Assembly (NCBI GenBank): GCA_001972305.1
Contig: BDDD01000993.1
Location: 186,001 to 250,000, forward strand
From: Cephalotus follicularis
Lineage: Eukaryota > Streptophyta > Magnoliopsida > Oxalidales > Cephalotaceae
Direction of reading: 5' to 3'
Length of the DNA: 64,000 nucleotides
Below, piece after piece: positions 56,017-64,000 of the stretch. Below the pieces are notes generated by a model, which saw nothing but the letters and a program-made list of their open reading frames with translations, made no database searches and was not told where the DNA came from. Position 1 is the first letter of the stretch. Each line of letters starts with the position of its first letter. The position numbers and the translations under genes were made by a program.

Positions 56017-56722
56017 GAGTTTTGTTTTAGTTGTGAAGCCAAAGAGACTAGGATAGCATATTACAATTGCTTTTCTCCCTTTTTCGATTGAGCATATTAC
56101 TATTGCTTTATAATTTGTGCAATTGGAGTTTCATTACATCATATGTACGATTGCTTTTCTCACTTTTTTCAGTTGAGCAGATTACGATTACTTTACATAT
56201 TAGTTATCGAGCATGTCTGTTCGCTAAGAATGAGATGAGGTGTTGAGGCTTAGCATAGCCAGGTTGAGCCGTTGACAGGTTGAGGGTAGTGTTGTAGTGA
56301 GGTTGAGGGTTAACGTGGCTGGTCAAGGAGATTGTTTCAATGATTCGATTTAGGGTTATCGGGTTACTGGTACTGGGTTAGATAGGTAGCAATAGTAACA
56401 TGGCAGGTTTCTTGTAATGGAGTTCTGTGTTGGGCCATTTCTTGGTTAGGTTAAGGCGTTAGTTAGGTTTATGGTAATGGGCCTAATGGGTTTCAATGCA
56501 TATAATGGGTTAGTAGTAGGTTTAGTTAGTTAGGTAATGGTTAGCATAATTTCGGCTATTCGGGTACCCGAATATTTGAAAATATATATTCTTCCTCCCA
56601 TACCCAGACTGAATTTAAGAAATACCCAATAATAACAACCCGAATAACTGAATTACCCGAATCCAAAAAAAGTTTAGTGCGGTTCAGTTCTGTTTTTTGG
56701 GTTTCGAATAATTTTGCACGCC
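54897..56722. mobile_element. Non-autonomous hAT-like DNA transposon
   Basis: Inverted ends GGGGTGTGCAAAATTATTCG (left) and the reverse complement of GGCGTGCAAAATTATTCG (right, ending 56722) bound about 1.83 kb. The GGGGTGTGCAAA end is typical of hAT elements. The subterminal parts repeat ATTCGGG/CCGAAT strings. No transposase frame was found, and no clear 8-bp duplication was identified. A GA microsatellite lies at 55981-56012. Confidence 0.65.
55981..56012. repeat. (GA)16 microsatellite
   Basis: Uninterrupted GA dinucleotides inside the hAT-like element. Confidence 0.95.
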
Positions 56723-57189
56723 TTTACACTCAGTTACTCCCATTCTCACCAGTCATCTCAGTCAGCACAAAAGAACCTTAAACAAACGGAGAAACAGGGT
56801 AGAAAACAAAAAAAAACTGAAAACAATATAATTTCGTGTTTTATTCAAAACACCCGAAATCTGAACCATACTTCGGTTCGGGTAGCTCAAAAGATTTGGA
56901 GAAGTCTGGTGGTGGTGATGCGCTTAAACGCGCGACAGTTTGTCATTGCGTCCGTTGCACTCACTCTAGTGCCAGGTACAGTTCCTTCATCTTTTTATTT
57001 ATTTTTTGTTTTTATATATATTAATATTAATAATTTATTCCTCTTTTTTGTTGTGGATTGTTGTTTTTTTTTTTACGAATTTGGAGATTTGGGTGGTGGA
57101 TGGTTTGATAATGTTGAGGTGACAGTCGTGGTTCGGGGTATTTCTGTTTGCTATGGGGTGTACAAGTGGTGAATGACAGTAGGTATTTG
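56723..57189 (+). other. Possible 5' exon of an unidentified gene, cut by LTR B2
   Basis: After a leader-like stretch, an ATG at about 56920 opens a short frame (MRLNARQFVIASVALTLVP). A plausible splice donor follows (GTGCCAG/GTACAG, about 56973) with a T-rich, intron-like region to 57060. The solo LTR at 57190 follows and no further exons were recognised. It could equally be chance; I cannot name a gene. Confidence 0.2.
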
Positions 57190-58350
57190 TGTCACACCCC
57201 GATTTTTATTAACACATGGTTAATCCAATTTAATCTAGTACTTATCAATTTATTTAAAACCCTTAACTTTACGAAAGCATTAATAATACTGGATTATTCA
57301 AAATATTATACACATACAGTCCATACCACATGCTTAAACTTATTACAATTCAAAGTTATATATTACATATTGAAAATGCAAATATAACACGGGTATGACT
57401 TATTTCAAATTACAACCTTAGATAAAACTTCAAAGCAAAGCTTCAACAGCACTTGTCCCAATCCCTTGCTTGTCAATCTGAAATTTGTAGGTATTAGCCT
57501 TTTGTCTACTCAGCTAAGTAGGAAATATGCATGAAGATGAATATATAATTGTAATCATGCATGACAGTTTATATTTCAAAAATAAGGTATATATATAAAT
57601 CAATATATATAAGAAACCATGCCCAAGTGGCTACAAACAATCAGATATCAAGAATACCACAAAGGGTACAATCAGTACAGTTGCCTGAAGACTAGTGGGT
57701 GTCACACTTCCCTACCTCCTAGCCTCAACGATGCACCACCTAACTATCACCTACACTCCGATGATGATAGAAAAGGTAAACAGTATTGCTGACATTTAGC
57801 GAGCAATTAACAGTCAAGATCTGCGATGCAGATAAGTTTGGTATATAAGCTCTAGCCAACTCCTGGCATAGAGGCCCACCTCCGTAGTCAGTGATACACT
57901 CCAATCACTAGACTAACAGACTATCAATCGCAAACAATTCAGTTATTACATATATAATGTAATATAAACAGTAATTCTCATCGGTAGAGAAAACAGTATA
58001 CAGTAATAGTAACAGTAGATTCTAGTTTGAGAAAACAATTGAAAATATTCAGTTTGTGTATAAAGCACTCAGTTCTTGAAATTTTTGAAACATTAGTAAT
58101 TATAGAAATTGCTTTGGTGGATATGATATATCCATAACAATGAATACTTTACAGTAATATGCAATTTGCACGACAGTACAATCACTATCAATTTTAAGGA
58201 TCAAACAATAGTATGCTTAAGTTGTTCAACTCATATAATCAGACTACACATAGCAAAGGTTGATTATTAGCATCATTCGATATGGAAGTTAGTGTATTCT
58301 CAAGAGAATCGAACAAAATAGTACCAAATATATAGACAGTTGCAGTAAAG

Positions 58351-58575
58351 CGTCGTCGGTTCTCTCTTAGGCTTCGACGGTTAACCTCTTAAGCGTTGAT
58401 TGTTAGCCTCTTAAGCGTCGACATTTTTCTCTTAAGCGTCGACAATTTTTACCTTTAAGCGTCGACGGTTTCTATAAAGCGTAGATGGTTTTCTTCGATT
58501 AGGTGTCGACTGTTTCAGTCAAAGAGTCGACAATTTTCACTTTAAGCGTCGACGGTTCCTTATTAAGCGTCGACG
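58351..58575. repeat. GTCGAC array 2 in LTR B2, 11 units
   Basis: Cores near 58352, 58372, 58394, 58417, 58438, 58461, 58481, 58505, 58526, 58548 and 58569, spaced 20-24 bp. The usual context is TTAAGCGTCGACGGTT; seven cores are intact. Confidence 0.9.
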
Positions 58576-59363
58576 GTTTCCTTTGTTCATGCAATTCACA
58601 GAAGAATAGAAAAACAGAGCATGAATTTACACAATCCAATTCAGTCTAACATCAACATGTAGTTACATATAAACTGTCCTAACGCGATTTACATGTTATA
58701 TCTTCATAAATATGTCATAAATCCTACCTCAGAAGCTATCCCAGAACCAATTTGGATTGATTCTTCTCTTTACACTTCAATTCTCCTTCAATTCAACCCA
58801 ATCTTCAATAATTCCAGAAATCTCCTTCAATTCATCCCAATCTTCAATAATTCCAGAAATCAATCTATGTTGCATGTTAATATCAGATACATGCACAAAT
58901 CAGTATAGACATAAACGGAGTAACTATAATACTAACAACCGAATTCAAACTAGAAGCTTACCAATTCTATTTAAGCTTCAATTTCAACTTTGAACTCCAT
59001 TTTCCTTCAACATGCAAATCCCAGATTACTCCAGATTAATTTCTCTCTTTCCAGAGATTTCTAACTCTCAACTCAACTCACAACAGTCTGATATAAAAGA
59101 TTTCGTTTCCAACAGACTGTTTAATCCCCTAACTCAAATTCTCAGTCTTTTCACGTCTCTCTCTAATTCCACTGAACTCATTGATTTTCTCTCAGTTTTG
59201 CAGGTTACAACGCCAAGACACCAATCTCTCATGCAGATAGTAGCTGGCACTCTGATTTTTCCAGTGTTTGACACGTTCCTAGACCACCTGTCCAGGTTAA
59301 AAGCCAATCACGCCATTGCTCTGCTTCAATCGACACGTATAAGACACTTGTCTGGGCTTAAAG

Positions 59364-59440
59364 CGTCAACGGTGTTGCCCTTGGCGTCGACGGTTATGCG
59401 GCCGCTCAAAGCGCCGATGGTTTAGCCTTTGGCGTCGACG
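59364..59440. repeat. GTCGAC array 1 in LTR B2, 4 units
   Basis: Cores near 59365 (GTCAAC), 59386 (GTCGAC), 59413 (GCCGAT) and 59434 (GTCGAC), in the context GGCGTCGACGGTT. It lies where array 1 of B1 lies. Confidence 0.8.
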
Positions 59441-59663
59441 GTTAAGCGCCAGATTTTTTTCCTTTAAGTTTCTTTCAATTAACTCCCCATTTAATTCAAT
59501 TTCATCATTCATTCATCTTAATGTCATTTAATTAAGCCTTCAACTTATCCCATCAACAACTATTAGCTTAATCAATGGATAATTAAACATTAATTTCAAT
59601 TCAATGTATCATTTATTCGTCATTTATACAATATACATTAAAATTGAAATTACGGTTATTACA

Positions 59664-60480
59664 ATTTGGGTCTTCTCATTTCATGATTAGGGGTTGCTGG
59701 TAGTGGTGGTGTTCTTTCTAGGTGTTGGGTCTTTATAGTAGGGGTTTGTGTAGGTATTTTTTTGTGCGTTTGTAAATGCATTGTAAATCTATTATAATTT
59801 GTAAGTGATCAATCAAATCTTTCTCCAACTCTTCCCTGCTTGTGTTTTTTACTCCATTTATAAAAAGTAAAAATTTGACATATGCATGATTTGGGATTTT
59901 ATTTCCATATTTTTTGCCAAATTTTTTGTTTAATTTAGGAAAGTGCTCCACATATCTAGATTTTTTGTTTGAATTTGAGGATTATTTTTAGATATGTGCA
60001 GGGATGATATGGAGAAACCAATTTTCTCTTGAAACTTGTTAGTCAAGAATTCTTTATATCCATCATTATTTTTTTTTATTTTTTTTGCATAAAGAGTAAA
60101 ATACAAAGGATAAAATTGCATTCTAATTTTTTTTTTATAAAGGATATAAAGAGGGGAAGACGGGGATACGAATATTGTATAAATTGACACTTCACATATC
60201 AAAAATATCATCTTTTAAAATATTGATTAATAAAGTCAGAATCAAGATATCCGAATTTACGTCTCGTACATGGTCAGTTTGAGCCACCGATAAGTTTAAC
60301 TATTGGATTTTTGCTCATTACTTGCAATGAGTAACCAATAACATCGTGCCACAAAGGCAGCTCCACACCCCATTCATTTCTCATACTCTAGTCCTTTAGT
60401 TGCTAAGAGAATACCCATTGTGGAGTTAATTAGTATCCTCAAATTTTATTATCTTTTAAAATTTTAACTAGTAAAGTTAT
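59664..60480. other. AT-rich intergenic DNA upstream of ABCB19
   Basis: No gene or delimited element was seen. Confidence 0.4.
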
Positions 60481-60483
60481 ATA

Positions 60484-60750
60484 CTCCCTCAATCCTATAT
60501 TAAGGGTCTAACTTTTTATTTTAGGATGTCTTAAAACAAGAGTTACATTACTTACATACCAAATTTAAATCATAAATTAGTGTCCACATATCCAACTCAA
60601 TATTTAACATATCCAACTCAATAATTAAGCCTTTAATTAAGTAAAGATAGAATTAAAATTCCAAATATAAACTTAATAAAAATCTATTCATTAAAAGGTT
60701 TACATATAAATTTTTTAACGGTACTCTTAATTAATATGGATATAGGGAGG
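60484..60750. mobile_element. Probable Stowaway-like MITE
   Basis: About 267 bp, AT-rich, with inverted ends CTCCCTCAATCCTATATTAA (left) and an imperfect reverse match (CCTCCCTATATCCATATTAA, right). The CTCCCTC start is typical of Stowaway MITEs. A TA precedes the left end, but the right TA is not preserved. Confidence 0.5.
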
Positions 60751-60944
60751 ACACAAAAATCGAAAAGCATAAGGAGGATAGTTAAACAGCATACACTGCT
60801 AACCAGATTCCACATGGTTAAAAAAAACATACAACCAACCAGGGTCCACAATTAAACCAGTTAAAGATCAACATCCGCTTGCACGTTCCCTCTCTATTTT
60901 GACACCTGGTCTAACACACACATACACATTCCATCCTATATATT

Positions 60945-61252
60945 TAGTTTCCATATATACCCTTCCCTTCTCTTTCTATTTATATATAATGCACTCCTCA
61001 GCTATCATCTTGAACTGATAAACCATAAAAGGACAGTGGCCACTTCTTCGAGAGACTAATAAAGGATCCTTAGATCTCTCATTTTCAATGCTTAAACCCC
61101 ACAAAACTCATTCCCTCCCTCTCTCTCTTCAATGGCTCTAAACCCACAAGCGAAAACCACTTTAGTATTATCTACCTTGAATCACTCTTAATTAGTAGTT
61201 TCCCTTTTTGCATTGAAGAAGGCGGTATTCTTCTTTCTGTTTTAAGCTTGAA
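60945..61252 (+). promoter_or_regulatory. ABCB19 core promoter and 5' leader
   Basis: TATA-like strings lie at about 60947 (CTATATATTTAG) and 60979-60990 (TTTATATATAATG), followed by a leader of about 240 bp with CT-rich stretches (TCCCTCCCTCTCTCTC near 61110). Confidence 0.5.
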
Positions 61253-63936
61253 ATGACTGACACAACAGAAGCGAAGCCATTACCAGATTCAGAGAAGAAG
61301 AAGGAGCAAAGCTTGCCATTTTATCAGCTATTCTCATTCGCAGACAAGTATGATTGGTTACTCATGATCAGTGGCAGCTTAGGCGCTATCATTCATGGCT
61401 CTTCAATGCCTGTCTTTTTCTTGTTGTTTGGTGAAATGGTTAATGGCTTTGGCAAGAACCAATCTGATTTACACAAAATGACCCAGGAAGTCTCCAAGGT
61501 AGCTATATCATATTCTACAACTTTCCTCTTCCTTTTTTTCTTTTCTTTTTTTTTAGTATTTCAGATCTAAAGATCTGATATTTTTACACTTAATTATATA
61601 ATTCTTTTGTTCCAATGCAGTATGCTCTCTATTTTGTGTATCTTGGTCTCGTAGTGTGCTTATCGTCCTATGCAGGTAAGTTATATTGTTTTTATTTTTC
61701 TTTCTTAATTTAAAGAATAATGTTATGAAAGAAAAAAAAAATATAACTTACAGTGACTACTGTTTGACAATCAAACTTTTAATTAAACCAATTCAATGAT
61801 AATTCTTCATCCTTTTTAATTTAATTTAATAATTTTATTACACATCAGTTAGTCGTTATTGTAACATTACTCAAATTTACATGTTCACTAATACTACAGT
61901 ACAGTACAGTACAGACTCTCCCTCCCTCTCTCCTTTGTCTTTTTAAGAGAGAGAGAGAGAGAGAGAGTTGGTGCAACATGGGTGGATGATGGCTCAGTGA
62001 CGGGTGTTGACTCGTGTAGCCAGTTCACATCGGACCGATGGGTTCGAGCCCACGTGGTCCTGTGGACCTTCCCTTGTCCTATTTATCGTCTTCACCTGTC
62101 AATCTCATTTGTTCTAATTTTTGTCTTACGACATGATCTAAACAACATTGTATGGACCTATGACCAATCTCTATCACCTTTTATTATACTTGACGTTAAT
62201 CGGCATATTGGAATGTGAAACAACCCCATTAACAAATTGAATGTGAGATTTAAGCAGAGATTGCTTGCTGGATGTACACTGGAGAGAGGCAAGTAAGCAC
62301 ACTGAGGAACAAGTATTTAGAAGCAGTTTTGAAACAAGATGTTGGCTTCTTTGACACTGACGCAAGAACTGGTGATATTGTTTTTAGTGTCTCAACGGAT
62401 ACTCTTCTTGTACAAGACGCCATTAGCGAGAAGGTTACTATATATATTATTATATCTTAGATTATTTTGTATAATTGCTAAAATAATTGACTGAATTGCA
62501 TTTAAGGTTACTATGTTGTTGTTGTTTTACCTTTATCATTTGCTTGTTCGTTTAATTTCGTTCCTCTTGCAATTTTGTGTGTGTAATGGATTAGGTGGTC
62601 CAAATCTAGTCTTTGGTTGGCGTTAAATAGCAAAATGCTAATCTGGGCTGTTTCTTATCCATCAACGCGGGTCCCATGTCTGAATCTTTGCATTTTCTAA
62701 GTTTTTAACTGCGCATGCTAGCTAATTTGAGTAAACGTGCGCCAGCTCTATTGCCCATTTGTAATATGGGATTTTGATTGATCAATTGCTTGTAAATATT
62801 TATATATATATATATATGATATAAATATTGTTGAGGGGTGATGTACTAGTGAACAGAGATTATTGTATTCAAACAATTTCAATGATACAGCTTCATGTAT
62901 TTATTTATTTTATTTGTGGATCTTTCAGGTTGGAAACTTCATACATTATTTATCAACATTTCTGGCTGGATTGGTGGTTGGTTTTGTATCAGCATGGAGG
63001 CTAGCACTGCTAAGTGTGGCTGTGATACCGGGAATTGCCTTTGCCGGGGGCTTGTATGCTTATACTCTAACTGGCCTCACCTCCAAGAGCAGGGAATCCT
63101 ATGCAAATGCTGGCATAATTGCTGAGCAGGTGAGCTATATATGTGAGCTAAAGAAATTTGTAAATAAATTGAATTGCCTATACGTTAGTGTTTTAGTAAT
63201 GAAACAATTCCAATTTGGATGGTTGTTTAATCTTATTGAGTATAATATGTTCCATATCATATTTCTTTCTCTTTATAGTTTGATAATGAAACAAGCGTGC
63301 AATTTTTGGAAATCCTGTTAGCCTTCTTTTTTAAGCACTCACTATTGAAATAAGTGAGCTTTTTATTCACTTTGCGCATCAAATGATGCTTTAGCATGTG
63401 TTACACTCCAAAGGGTTATTTGCCTTTTCTTAAAATTATGGTTTTATGTCATTGATTCCTGATAAAAGTTCTAAACTCGCATTTCTACTATTTAACTATG
63501 AAAAATGGCGTTAGCCAAACTGCAAAAATAGACACTTTTTCTTTAGCAATTTTAGATTAATCTTCCTGATGATGTACAATTCGCAATATTTCTAAAGCAT
63601 GACTCAGATGTAATATTTTCCATACTTGATTTCATCAATTTGTTCCACTTAATCCTTTAAATAATGATTCATATAGGCCATTGCACAAGTTCGTACTGTT
63701 TACTCTTATGTTGGTGAGAGCAAGGCCCTCAATGCCTATTCAGATGCCATACAAAACACCTTGAAGCTCGGGTACAAAGCCGGGATGGCTAAAGGTCTGG
63801 GGCTCGGATGCACCTATGGAATTGCATGCATGTCATGGGCCCTTGTTTTCTGGTATGCTGGCGTTTTCATCAGGAATGGACAGACTGATGGAGGGAAGGC
63901 ATTCACAGCTATTTTCTCTGCCATTGTTGGTGGAAT
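61253..63936 (+). CDS. ABCB19: ABC transporter B family member 19 (auxin exporter), 5' part
   Basis: Plasma-membrane ATP-driven exporter of indole-3-acetic acid, working with PIN1 and TWD1 in polar auxin transport. Exons in the window are 61253-61498, 61621-61675, 62258-62433, 62929-63129 and 63677-63936, with GT-AG introns and continuous phase. The last ends within the Met codon of IVGGM and the gene runs on past 64000. The 312 complete codons cover most of the first transmembrane domain. Features are a charged N-tail with EKKKEQSLPF, TM1 about residues 35-60 (GSSMPVFFLLFGEMV), TM2 about 83-107, the intracellular loop AVLKQDVGFFDTDARTGD, TM3/4 about 162-205, and a helix at about 275-300. The nucleotide-binding domains lie outside. 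Blocks such as SVSTDTLLVQDAISEKVGNF match ABCB19 rather than ABCB1, as I recall those sequences. No defect is visible. Confidence 0.95.
61947..61967. repeat. (GA)10 microsatellite in ABCB19 intron 2
   Basis: GA dinucleotides, preceded at about 61900 by a short CAGTA repeat. Confidence 0.9.
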
Positions 63937-64000
63937 GTAAGATCTCAAGCTGAAACAAGTCATTTTACCCACTGCAGATTTCTGAAGCTTCAATTTGTGA

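Larger units (their letters stand above)
57190..59663 (-). mobile_element. Solo LTR, family B, copy B2
   Basis: A 2474-bp unit with ends TGTCACACC and GGTTATTACA, flanked by the exact duplication ATTTG (57185-57189 and 59664-59668). It is in reverse orientation to B1 and matches it at both ends and through the middle (for example CTCCGATGATGATAG near 57760 against about 50550 in B1). It carries two GTCGAC arrays. It has no internal domain. Confidence 0.9.

Noticed and set aside
58351-58575. CRISPR-like regularly spaced repeats
   Set aside because: Plant nuclear DNA, six-base degenerate core, roughly 15-bp similar linkers instead of unique spacers, and no cas genes.
62030-62060. tRNA-like GGTTCGAGCCC string in ABCB19 intron 2
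   Set aside because: No matching acceptor, D or anticodon arms around it.

Overview
The window is nuclear DNA of a flowering plant, almost certainly a eudicot. Support comes from spliced plant genes with GT-AG introns (RPS9, alpha-tubulin, an ABCB19 auxin-transporter orthologue), telo-box and site II motifs at the ribosomal promoter, AT-rich intergenic DNA, and dense plant mobile elements: Tat-lineage Ty3/gypsy, Cassandra, TRIMs, Mutator-like and hAT relics. The species cannot be named from the sequence.

Layout. 1-4.5 kb: broken Tat-lineage Ty3/gypsy pol with an antisense ORF downstream. 4.6-7.5 kb: a long solo LTR (family A) ending about 190 bp upstream of the RPS9 TATA box. 7.75-10.6 kb: RPS9, three coding exons. 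12.3-13.6 kb: a small unknown gene with an ABRE/G-box promoter, followed at 14.1-14.4 kb by a decayed inverted copy of its 3' part. 15.6-16.3 kb: hAT transposase relic. 17.5-19.1 kb: alpha-tubulin on the minus strand. 19.9-23.7 kb: two related non-autonomous Mutator-like elements, one holding a TRIM. 23.7-43.7 kb: gene-poor, with a truncated family A LTR carrying a nested LTR (family D), and a TRIM with a Cassandra element inside it. 43.7-59.7 kb: a stack of long solo LTRs (families A, B, C), three of them nested. 61.25 kb to the end: the 5' part of ABCB19.

The four host genes are unrelated in role: translation, cytoskeleton, auxin export and one unknown. They are islands between mobile elements. 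Seven long solo LTRs (A1, A2, A3, B1, B2, C1, C2) plus D were delimited. Seven of these eight have exact 5-bp target-site duplications; A2 has only one end located.

The most unusual signal is a set of about 21-bp-period arrays built around the palindrome GTCGAC. They occur twice in each family B LTR and once in family D. The bases flanking the core differ between the two family B copies, yet agree between the two arrays inside each copy.
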